In this document: in pieces, positions 1-5,013 of the stretch
Position numbering within the stretch: the stretch's first letter is position 1
How the letters are laid out: each line of letters starts with the position of its first letter
Source of the DNA: Alphaproteobacteria bacterium CG11_big_fil_rev_8_21_14_0_20_44_7
GTDB lineage: Bacteria; Pseudomonadota; Alphaproteobacteria; Rickettsiales; 21-14-0-20-44-7
Assembly: GCA_002787615.1 (NCBI GenBank)
Contig: PCXJ01000102.1
Coordinates: forward strand, 2,951 to 7,963
Reading direction: 5' to 3'
Length of the DNA: 5,013 nucleotides
Translations under genes and position numbers: made by a program
Notes under the pieces: generated by a model
Databases searched by the model: none
Told to the model about the DNA's origin: nothing
The model's input: the letters and a program-made list of their open reading frames with translations, nothing else

Positions 1-195
1 TTTTCACTATAGCTGCGCATTCCATCGGTTCGTTGTGCTCATGTATGTCTATATACACTGCGCGCAACTCACCTTGCAATGCTTGCTCTAACCAAAAACT
101 GAAGAAACTAGCATCGGGAAATTATACAACTTCCGCAATCGCGGGGATGGTTTCATAACCCATCACGCAGTAATTGTCATCAATTTTTTTTGCAT
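1..195 (-). pseudogene. Disrupted reading frame downstream of fieF, running off the left edge
   Basis: Read on the minus strand, an ATG at 195-193 shares its A with the fieF stop codon (TAATG), the usual sign of translational coupling. That ATG leads into a run of eight A (191-184) and reaches a TGA at 165-163 after ten codons. One extra A in the run would join the ATG to a protein-like frame containing DDNYCVMGYETIPAIAEVV. This frame ends at a TAA (124-122), yet stays open for 40 more codons to the window edge, with pieces such as SFFSFWLEQALQGELRAVY. The other two minus frames close quickly there. It looks like one gene carrying two lesions, or a short peptide followed by the remains of another gene. 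I do not recognise the family. A sequencing error in the homopolymer could explain the frameshift but not the TAA. A plus-strand frame is also open over 3-158 but is Ser/Cys-rich and less convincing. Confidence 0.35.
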
Positions 196-1085
196 TATTC
201 TTCGGGTTCTTGATGGATAAATATTTCCGCATCAGGAAATTCTGCCAGTAAGCTATCTTCAATCTCATGCGCGATGCCATGGGATTTTTTGAGAGTTTTT
301 CTGCCATCCATAGTAAATTCAAACTGGATGAATGGCGTTGCTCCGGCATATCTGGTTTTGAGGTTGCTAAGTTTTATAACTTCAGGATGCGCAGTAATTA
401 TCTCTCTGATTTTCTCAATAGTTTCTTCGTCAAGTTCCTTATCCATGAGCTTGTCAAAGGCGGATTTGCCAATTTTCAAGCCTTCTCTGAATATATAGGC
501 GGCAATCAGCAAGCCAACAATCGTATCGAAATATATAAACTGAAAATGCGAAGTGATGAAAAGAGAGGCAATAATAGCGATATTTGTCATCACATCAGAG
601 ATATAATGCACGGAATCCGCTTCAACCAGATTAGATTTGGTCTTTTTGAATACATATATCTGGAATGAAACCAAGGTGATGGTAAAAAACAGCGAAATTG
701 TCATTATAATGATGCCGACATCAGTATGCGCTACCATTTGCGGCTTGGCAAAACGCGAAATTGCTTCAATCGCAATTAATATGGAAAGTCCGGCGATAAA
801 GGCGGCTTGAAATATCGCCGCGATATCTTCTGCCTTGCCATGCCCGAATTTATGATCTTCGTCAGCCGGTTTTAAGGCATAGCGGATTGCAATAAAATTT
901 ATGCCGGAAATGAGCAAGTCTAAGAATGAATCCATTAATGAAGAAAGGATTGAAACTGAGCCAGTCAAATTCCAGCCTATTGTTTTTATTGAAATCAACA
1001 ATATAGCGGTAAGAACCGAGAAGGTGGTGACCAGCCTAAGTAGCTTCTCATTCTCATTTCCGTTATAATTATGGCTTTGGTTCAT
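195..1085 (-). CDS. fieF: Cation diffusion facilitator family divalent metal exporter (FieF/YiiP type)
   Basis: This 296-residue protein has the usual length for FieF, an inner-membrane antiporter that expels Zn2+, Fe2+ or similar ions in exchange for protons. About six membrane spans lie between residues 20 and 203. The transport site is complete: D52 and D56 in span 2 (DSFLD) and H160 and D164 in span 5 (HYISD), matching E. coli D45, D49, H153 and D157. The loop after span 2 carries the family hallmark PADEDHKFGHGKAED, with D75, H78 and H82 matching the second zinc site. Residues about 210-296 form the cytoplasmic dimerisation domain, ending in IHQEPEE. By my alignment to E. coli FieF from memory, three cytoplasmic zinc ligands are changed (S240, E256, E293), while H269 and H291 are kept. 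The ATG is the first in frame and gives a normal N-terminus; I see no strong ribosome-binding site before it. The metal specificity cannot be told from sequence. Confidence 0.93.
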   Translation of the reverse strand: MNQSHNYNGNENEKLLRLVTTFSVLTAILLISIKTIGWNLTGSVSILSSLMDSFLDLLISGINFIAIRYALKPADEDHKFGHGKAEDIAAIFQAAFIAGLSILIAIEAISRFAKPQMVAHTDVGIIIMTISLFFTITLVSFQIYVFKKTKSNLVEADSVHYISDVMTNIAIIASLFITSHFQFIYFDTIVGLLIAAYIFREGLKIGKSAFDKLMDKELDEETIEKIREIITAHPEVIKLSNLKTRYAGATPFIQFEFTMDGRKTLKKSHGIAHEIEDSLLAEFPDAEIFIHQEPEE

Positions 1086-1091
1086 AAGTAA

Positions 1092-1120
1092 TTTACATTT
1101 GATATATTGCCTGTTATTAA
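1092..1120 (+). promoter_or_regulatory. Candidate sigma-70-type promoter for the lipoprotein gene
   Basis: TTTACA (1092-1097) and TATTAA (1115-1120) are separated by exactly 17 bases and match the -35 and -10 consensus at five and four of six positions. They lie in the 84-base gap between the divergent fieF and lipoprotein genes and would leave a leader of about 40 bases. AT-rich DNA yields such matches by chance, so this is a candidate only. No comparably good element was found for fieF on the other strand. Confidence 0.4.
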
Positions 1121-1155
1121 ATAGAATCTGAGCCTAGAAGGGAACATTAAATTTT

Positions 1156-1161
1156 AAAAGG
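1156..1161 (+). promoter_or_regulatory. Ribosome-binding site of the lipoprotein gene
   Basis: AAAAGG lies eight bases before the ATG at 1170, a normal Shine-Dalgarno distance, and supports that start codon. Confidence 0.6.
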
Positions 1162-1169
1162 TACGAAAT

Positions 1170-1658
1170 ATGAAAAGAATAACTTCGGTATTTGTAGCGG
1201 GAACACTAATTATTTCAACTCTGAGCGCTTGTCAGCAGAACCAGTCCGGCCAAATTGATAAGCAAACGATGGGTACGGTTGTTGGTGCAGGTGCGGGTGC
1301 TTTATTGGGTGCGCAAGTTGGCAAGGGAAGTGGCAGAATAGCTGCAACGGCTGTCGGGACTCTGCTTGGTGCTGCTCTGGGTAATTCTGTTGGCGCTTCG
1401 CTGGATAGGGCTGACATGGCATATTATAACAATACATCGCAAGCCGCCTTGGAAAATAACCGTACAGGCGTTCCAAGTAATTGGAGCAATCCGGATTCCG
1501 GGAATTCAGGCACAATTACGCCAACTAGAACATATGAAGTTTCCGGTGGTGAATATTGCCGTGAATATTCTCAGACAATTAATGTTGGTGGCAAAAGTGA
1601 ACGCGCCTACGGCACTGCTTGCAGGCAATCTGACGGAACTTGGAAAATTGTAGAATAA
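1170..1658 (+). CDS. 17 kDa surface antigen family outer-membrane lipoprotein (glycine-zipper)
   Basis: This 162-residue protein matches the Rickettsia 17 kDa antigen in length and architecture. Residues 1-20 are a lipoprotein signal peptide (KR, then a hydrophobic stretch) ending in the lipobox LSAC; C21 would be lipidated, and Q22 at position +2 predicts delivery to the outer membrane. Residues about 34-77 form a glycine-zipper two-span domain rich in GxxxG spacing (VVGAGAGALLGAQVGKGSG, then VGTLLGAALGNSVGASLD). The C-terminal third carries the family signature: SNWSNPDSGNSGTITPTRTYE, then EYCREYSQTINVGGKSERAYG, then ACRQSDGTWK. Two cysteines, C128 or thereabouts and one near residue 151, may form a periplasmic disulfide. 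The family role is poorly defined beyond being a surface-associated antigen and envelope component. It is the first of three closely spaced genes, with the next starting 12 bases after its stop. Confidence 0.92.
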   Translation: MKRITSVFVAGTLIISTLSACQQNQSGQIDKQTMGTVVGAGAGALLGAQVGKGSGRIAATAVGTLLGAALGNSVGASLDRADMAYYNNTSQAALENNRTGVPSNWSNPDSGNSGTITPTRTYEVSGGEYCREYSQTINVGGKSERAYGTACRQSDGTWKIVE

Positions 1659-1670
1659 CAGGATAAGTCA

Positions 1671-1910
1671 ATGAGTTATACTTCTGATACTAATATTTTA
1701 AAAACGATGGTGAAAAGCTTCTTGGTGATGTCTATCCTAGTGCTTTTATTTGCACCGTTTTTTATTATTGGAATGTGCTTATTGACCAATGAAACTTCTC
1801 CAAACGGCAGTTACACAAAGAAAGTGATAATCTGCCGCGATTGCCTAGAGCGCTATGGCCTGATTGCAGATGCTCTTGGTTGTGATGAGATATTGCAGAA
1901 TTACTACTAA
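1671..1910 (+). CDS. Small single-span membrane protein of unknown function with a CxxC motif
   Basis: This 79-residue protein is not one I recognise. Its ATG follows an AGGA ribosome-binding site (1660-1663) by seven bases, and the gene sits 12 bases after the lipoprotein stop and 32 bases before fabI, so it is probably co-transcribed with both. Residues about 15-38 are strongly hydrophobic (FLVMSILVLLFAPFFIIGM) and should span the inner membrane once. The polar tail (41-79) contains C55-R-D-C58 and C71, plus YGLIADALGCDEI. The lysines at 11 and 15 before the span and KK at 50-51 after it leave the topology unclear; a signal anchor with the cysteines outside would suit a disulfide, inside would suit a metal site. 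Good ribosome-binding site, spacing and amino-acid pattern favour a real gene; the function is unknown. Confidence 0.7.
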   Translation: MSYTSDTNILKTMVKSFLVMSILVLLFAPFFIIGMCLLTNETSPNGSYTKKVIICRDCLERYGLIADALGCDEILQNYY

Positions 1911-1930
1911 AACAGATGAAAAATGAAAAT

Positions 1931-1935
1931 AAGGA
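1931..1935 (+). promoter_or_regulatory. Ribosome-binding site that sets the fabI start at 1943
   Basis: AAGGA lies seven bases before the ATG at 1943. The frame is also open to an ATG at 1916, but that would translate this Shine-Dalgarno sequence into a nine-residue charged extension (MKNENKDGI) that FabI proteins lack. The start at 1943 gives MTGKIMEGKRGLIMG, the normal FabI beginning. Confidence 0.75.
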
Positions 1936-1942
1936 CGGAATA

Positions 1943-2761
1943 ATGACTGGAAAAATCATGGAAGGTAAGCGTGGTTTAATTATGGGTGTTGCCAATGAGC
2001 GTTCTATCGCTTGGGGTATCACGCAAGCACTGGCAGAGCAGGGCGCAGAGCTAGCTTTTACCTATCAAGGCGAGGCATTGCAAAAGCGTGTTGTGCCGTT
2101 GGCGGAAAAAGTTGGTTCAAATTTTACCATGGAATGCGATGTCACAAATATGGATTCTGTAGATTCCGTGTTTGCTGAGATTGAAAAGAAATGGGGCAAA
2201 ATTGATTTTCTCGTTCACGCAATTGCTTTTTCCGATAAAAACGAGCTTGATGGCCGTTATGTTGATACAAGTCGTGATAACTTCCTGAAAACTATGGATA
2301 TTTCATGCTATTCTTTCACGGCGGTTGCAAAACGTGCTTCCGTGTTGATGAAAGATGGCGGAAGCATGATAACTCTCTCATATTATGGCGCGGAAAAAGT
2401 TATGCCGCATTATAACGTGATGGGCGTGGCAAAAGCAGCGCTGGAAGCTAGCGTGCGCTATTTGTCGGAAGATTTAGGCAAAGAGGGTATTCGCGTTAAC
2501 TCAATTTCTGCAGGGCCGTTGAAAACTCTGGCAGCAAGCGGAATCGGCGATTTTCGCCTGATTTTCAAGTGGAATGAATATAATGCACCGCTACGCCGCA
2601 ATACTACATTGGGCGATGTTGGTGGTTCTGCGTTATTTCTGCTTAGTGACTTAGGTTCTGGCGTTACGGGGGAAAATTTGCATGTAGATTCCGGCTATCA
2701 CGTTGTAGGGATGAAGGCAGTAGATGCCCCTGATATAACGATTCCAAAATCTGACGAATAG
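1943..2761 (+). CDS. fabI: Enoyl-[acyl-carrier-protein] reductase [NADH], FabI
   Basis: FabI performs the last step of each type II fatty-acid elongation cycle in the cytoplasm, reducing trans-2-enoyl-ACP to acyl-ACP with NADH. The protein is 272 residues from the chosen start, typical of the family. The nucleotide-binding signature GVANERSIAWG is at residues 15-25, D66-V follows the next strand as expected (CDVTN), and the FabI-type catalytic set is present: Y147, Y157 and K164 in the Y-x6-K arrangement, within PHYNVMGVAKAALEASVRYL. NSISAGPLKTLAASGIGDF (186-204) is the substrate-binding loop region, and DVGGSALFLLSDL...GVTGENLHVDSGYHV closes the fold. HAIAFSDKNEL (92-102) is typical of alphaproteobacterial members. 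Residue A95 occupies the position of E. coli G93, where changes are known to lower triclosan sensitivity. It is the third gene of a likely operon behind the lipoprotein and the small membrane protein. Confidence 0.97.
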   Translation: MTGKIMEGKRGLIMGVANERSIAWGITQALAEQGAELAFTYQGEALQKRVVPLAEKVGSNFTMECDVTNMDSVDSVFAEIEKKWGKIDFLVHAIAFSDKNELDGRYVDTSRDNFLKTMDISCYSFTAVAKRASVLMKDGGSMITLSYYGAEKVMPHYNVMGVAKAALEASVRYLSEDLGKEGIRVNSISAGPLKTLAASGIGDFRLIFKWNEYNAPLRRNTTLGDVGGSALFLLSDLGSGVTGENLHVDSGYHVVGMKAVDAPDITIPKSDE

Positions 2762-2838
2762 CATGAATCGGCTTAGTTCCATTATTTCTTAATTTTATTT
2801 AGTTAATTGTAATATTAATTTAATAATTATGGGATAGT
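2762..2838 (+). other. AT-rich intergenic gap between fabI and the 419-residue gene
   Basis: This gap is almost pure A/T from about 2781 to 2830, with short overlapping inverted repeats such as TAATATTA. I found no stem-loop followed by a T-run that would serve as a terminator for fabI, and no well-spaced -35/-10 pair that stands out from the background. Its composition would suit a promoter for the following gene, but no single element can be named. Confidence 0.3.
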
Positions 2839-4098
2839 ATGGAGGTTCTATTAAAGCAATTCGGGGGAGCAATGGCAAATCAGCAAGAATCAGCATCAAC
2901 TATCAGGATGTTTTTAGAGCAATTCGAGAGCCATGCTGATAAATATCTTAATGCCCTTGCTAATGATAGCATCGATATGAACCGTGCTAGCGCTGCATTA
3001 ATGTATAGCACTTCCAGCGATATCGCTAAAAATCTTGAAATCTCAGGTAAGGAAAGTGAAGCTGTTGCTTTGCGGGCGCTCGCAGAAAGATTCTCCCCAA
3101 AAAGCTTTGAAGCAACTCCGGATGAATCCAAAGGTAATTTTTCGCAATTTGTACATGGTATGGGCAAAATCGCTGGCGGGGCGGTAGTAAATACAAATGC
3201 AACCGATACTCAATTGATGACCCAGCTATACGCGAATCTAGCAGTTAATAATTTGAGAAGTGAGAACAGACGAAACGACGCAGAATTAATTGATTCAGCC
3301 TTTTTAGGGCGTAATTCAGAAGCTGTGGCAAATAAAATATCATTTGGAGGCTTGGCTTTTGATAATATGAATATGCAGCCTGCAGAAAATCCGGTGTATA
3401 AAAAAGAAGTTGCCGATAAGGCAGAGGAGCTGTCTAAGGCCGCAAAGAATGAGAAAATGGCAGCGCTTGACAAGGATTTTGAGAAGTTGCGCACTCTAAC
3501 CAACGCGATTCACACTCCTGAATTAAAAAGTGGATTAGATGCTTTAAGGACGACTGCAAAAGCTGCAAATCATGGGATTAATAATGCTGAGGATATGGTA
3601 GACGTAGCTGAGATTATGGGCGGAGAAAAAACTACTCCTGCTCAATTGGCAACGAGCAATTCTAGCAGTAATTACAATTTCAAGAAGCCAAGCTTTTCTG
3701 CCGATAATCCAGATGTTGTTAAGGCTTTTCAAGTTATGGCAGAGGTAAATGGCCATGATTTAAGCTGGACGAATAGAAGGGGCGAAAAAGTTGACGGTGT
3801 TGATGGTCAAATTGGCAAAAAGACAATTGCAGCAGCAGGCGAATTTTATGACGGTAAAAACTTTGATTTAGGCGGGTATTATTCCACTTTAGAAGCGGGG
3901 CAAAAACAGCAAGTTCTTGATGAGCTTGTGAGTCGCGGCGGCAATTTAGAAAATGTAAAAACTCAATTGCTTGCAACGCAGGTGGAAAATGCAGCCGCGC
4001 CCAAAGACCAACAATATAGCCAAACTAATTTACCCCCAGCTCCAGCAGTTACGGCGGGCATAGATTCGGCAGATAAAGGTGCTTCGCCAGTAGTATAG
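2839..4098 (+). CDS. Uncharacterised 419-residue protein with a C-terminal peptidoglycan-binding-like motif
   Basis: I do not recognise this protein as a whole. It has no signal peptide, no membrane span, no cysteine and only one tryptophan (W310), and is rich in Ala, Asn, Ser, Glu and Lys with a mostly helical pattern. Residues about 18-90 and 120-165 look like helical bundles. Residues 186-245 (KKEVADKAEELSKAAKNEKM onward) are charged and could form a coiled coil. Residues about 290-335 resemble a peptidoglycan-binding type 1 repeat: VVKAFQ, then DGVDGQIGKKTIAAA, echoing the family's V-x-x-FQ ... DG-x-x-G-x-x-T pattern, but with a longer insert between the halves. The tail (384-419) is low-complexity (PPAPAV) and probably disordered. 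The start is uncertain: ATG 2839 has only GGGA before it at short distance, while the in-frame ATG at 2872 has GGGGGAG (2863-2869) two bases before it, rather close; that start gives 408 residues. It stands between fabI and aroC. A cytoplasmic, secreted or phage-like role cannot be distinguished. Confidence 0.85.
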   Translation: MEVLLKQFGGAMANQQESASTIRMFLEQFESHADKYLNALANDSIDMNRASAALMYSTSSDIAKNLEISGKESEAVALRALAERFSPKSFEATPDESKGNFSQFVHGMGKIAGGAVVNTNATDTQLMTQLYANLAVNNLRSENRRNDAELIDSAFLGRNSEAVANKISFGGLAFDNMNMQPAENPVYKKEVADKAEELSKAAKNEKMAALDKDFEKLRTLTNAIHTPELKSGLDALRTTAKAANHGINNAEDMVDVAEIMGGEKTTPAQLATSNSSSNYNFKKPSFSADNPDVVKAFQVMAEVNGHDLSWTNRRGEKVDGVDGQIGKKTIAAAGEFYDGKNFDLGGYYSTLEAGQKQQVLDELVSRGGNLENVKTQLLATQVENAAAPKDQQYSQTNLPPAPAVTAGIDSADKGASPVV

Positions 4099-4124
4099 CT
4101 ATTAATTAGTATTCCTCTAAAATC

Positions 4125-4153
4125 TTTATTTTTTGCGCAGACTATTGTATAGT
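4125..4153 (+). promoter_or_regulatory. Candidate aroC promoter giving a leaderless transcript
   Basis: TATAGT (4148-4153) matches the -10 consensus at five of six positions, with a weak -35-like TTTATT (4125-4130) 17 bases upstream. Six bases separate the -10 from the A of the aroC ATG at 4160, the normal distance to a transcription start, so the message could begin at the start codon. This agrees with the lack of any Shine-Dalgarno sequence before aroC. Confidence 0.4.
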
Positions 4154-4154
4154 C
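4140..4154. repeat. Perfect 6-bp inverted repeat just upstream of aroC
   Basis: GACTAT (4140-4145) and ATAGTC (4149-4154) are exact reverse complements around a three-base TGT centre, ending five bases before the aroC ATG. It could be a protein-binding operator overlapping the -10 element; as RNA it would be a weak hairpin with no T-run after it, so it is not a terminator. A chance occurrence in AT-rich DNA is possible. Confidence 0.45.
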
Positions 4155-4159
4155 AGCCT

Positions 4160-5013
4160 ATGAGTTCAAACACATTCGGCAAAATATTCAGTTTTACAAC
4201 ATGGGGTGAAAGCCACGGTGAGGCGATTGGCTGCGTGGTTGATGGCGTGCCGTCACTAATACCACTCTCTGAACAAGATATTCAGCCATTTTTGGATAAG
4301 CGCCGCCCAGGGCAATCAAAATATACTACGCAAAGGAAGGAAGCGGACGAGGTGAAGATTCTCTCCGGTGTATTTGAGGGAAAAACAACAGGGCATCCTA
4401 TCTCGCTGATAATCCAGAATGGCGACCAAAAAAGCAAAGATTATGGCGATATTGCCGATAAATTCCGTCCCGGCCATGCGGATTATACTTATCAGGAGAA
4501 ATACGGGATTCGTGATTATCGCGGTGGCGGGCGTTCTTCAGCGCGGGAAACAGCGATGCGCGTGGCGGCGGGGGCGATTGCCCGCAAAATCATCCCGAAA
4601 ATTAAGATTCAAGGCGGTTTGGTGCAAATGGGTGAGCTAAAAACCGATAAGCGCGATTGGAAAGAGGTAGATAACAATCCTTTTTTCTGCCCTGATGCGA
4701 AAATGGCACAGGAATGCGAAGCTTATCTAACCAAAATCCGTAAAGATGGCTCATCAATCGGTGCGGTGATTGAAATTATTGCAAAGAATGTTCCGGTTGG
4801 GCTGGGTGAGCCTGTATATAATAAACTGGACTCCGCACTTGCGGCAGCCATGATGTCAATACATGCGGTGAAAGGCGTGGAAATCGGTGCTGGATTTGCC
4901 TCTGCGGCATTGCGAGGTGAGGATAATGCGGATGAAATGAGCGTGGATGCAAAAGGTAAGGTCAAATTCTCGTCAAATAATAATGGCGGTGTTTTGGGCG
5001 GAATTTCGAGCGG
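4160..5013 (+). CDS. aroC: Chorismate synthase, N-terminal ~284 residues (cut by the window edge)
   Basis: Chorismate synthase is a cytoplasmic enzyme that removes phosphate from 5-enolpyruvylshikimate-3-phosphate, using reduced FMN, to make chorismate, the branch point for aromatic amino acids, folate and quinones. The frame is open to the window end; families are about 350-370 residues, so roughly the last fifth is missing. The start MSSNTFGKIFSFTTWGESHG is canonical and holds the first family signature, with the conserved H19. RRPGQSKY (48-55), FRPGHADYTY with H106 (102-111), the second signature GGGRSSARETAMRVAAGAIA (122-141), IHAVKGVEIGAGF (234-246) and NNNGGVLGGIS (273-283) are all present and bind FMN and substrate. 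The loop after DGVP reads SLIPL where most members have PGLPL. No Shine-Dalgarno sequence precedes the ATG. No internal stop or frameshift is seen. Confidence 0.97.
   Translation, partial: MSSNTFGKIFSFTTWGESHGEAIGCVVDGVPSLIPLSEQDIQPFLDKRRPGQSKYTTQRKEADEVKILSGVFEGKTTGHPISLIIQNGDQKSKDYGDIADKFRPGHADYTYQEKYGIRDYRGGGRSSARETAMRVAAGAIARKIIPKIKIQGGLVQMGELKTDKRDWKEVDNNPFFCPDAKMAQECEAYLTKIRKDGSSIGAVIEIIAKNVPVGLGEPVYNKLDSALAAAMMSIHAVKGVEIGAGFASAALRGEDNADEMSVDAKGKVKFSSNNNGGVLGGISS

Noticed and set aside
267..668. Plus-strand open frame of 133 codons over the fieF gene
   Set aside because: It lies wholly antisense to a well-supported FieF gene and its translation resembles no protein; open antisense frames are expected here.
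1279..1400. Repeated GGTGCNGGTGC-like bases that look like a DNA repeat
   Set aside because: They encode the glycine-zipper of the lipoprotein; the repetition is explained by the protein.
1210..1515. Minus-strand open frames (1210-1515, 1232-1417) opposite the lipoprotein gene
   Set aside because: Their Pro/Ala/Gln-rich translations are the complement of the glycine-zipper codons, with no ribosome-binding site or family resemblance.
1916..1942. Upstream fabI start at 1916
   Set aside because: It would translate the AAGGA ribosome-binding site into an extra nine residues absent from FabI proteins; the start at 1943 fits better.
4111..4134. T-rich run (TTTATTTTTT) as a terminator for the 419-residue gene
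   Set aside because: No stable GC-containing stem lies directly before the T-run, so it does not qualify as a Rho-independent terminator.
4419..4640. Plus-strand frame of 73 codons inside aroC
   Set aside because: It is an out-of-frame shadow of the aroC coding sequence, whose motifs are all in the other frame.

Overview
The window reads as chromosomal DNA of an alphaproteobacterium with a fairly low G+C content (low 40s per cent by eye). Two things point there. The lipoprotein at 1170-1658 is a close relative of the Rickettsia 17 kDa surface antigen along its whole length, and the FabI at 1943-2761 has the alphaproteobacterial wording around its active site. The presence of aroC (chorismate synthase) argues against Rickettsia itself, whose reduced genomes lack the shikimate pathway as far as I recall. 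A Rickettsiales- or Holosporales-like relative, or a free-living low-GC alphaproteobacterium, fits better. This is inference; no rRNA gene is present.

Layout. Bases 1-1085 are on the minus strand: a FieF-type cation efflux gene (195-1085), followed downstream by a reading frame that touches its stop codon but appears broken by a frameshift and an in-frame TAA, and runs off the left edge. An 84-base divergent intergenic region (1086-1169) carries a plausible promoter for the plus strand. Then come three tightly spaced plus-strand genes: the 17 kDa-antigen-type lipoprotein (1170-1658), a 79-residue single-span membrane protein (1671-1910) and fabI (1943-2761). An AT-rich gap leads to an unrecognised 419-residue, cysteine-free protein with a peptidoglycan-binding-like motif near its C-terminus (2839-4098). 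The window ends inside aroC (4160 onward), which has no Shine-Dalgarno sequence and whose start codon lies just where a transcript from the adjacent -10 element would begin.

How the genes relate. The lipoprotein, the small membrane protein and FabI could share one message and all concern the cell envelope (outer-membrane lipoprotein, inner-membrane peptide, fatty-acid elongation). AroC supplies chorismate for aromatic compounds, and FieF exports divalent metal from the cytoplasm. I saw no mobile element, CRISPR array, tRNA or rRNA gene. The items least explained by known families are the 419-residue protein, the small CxxC membrane protein and the broken frame at the left edge.
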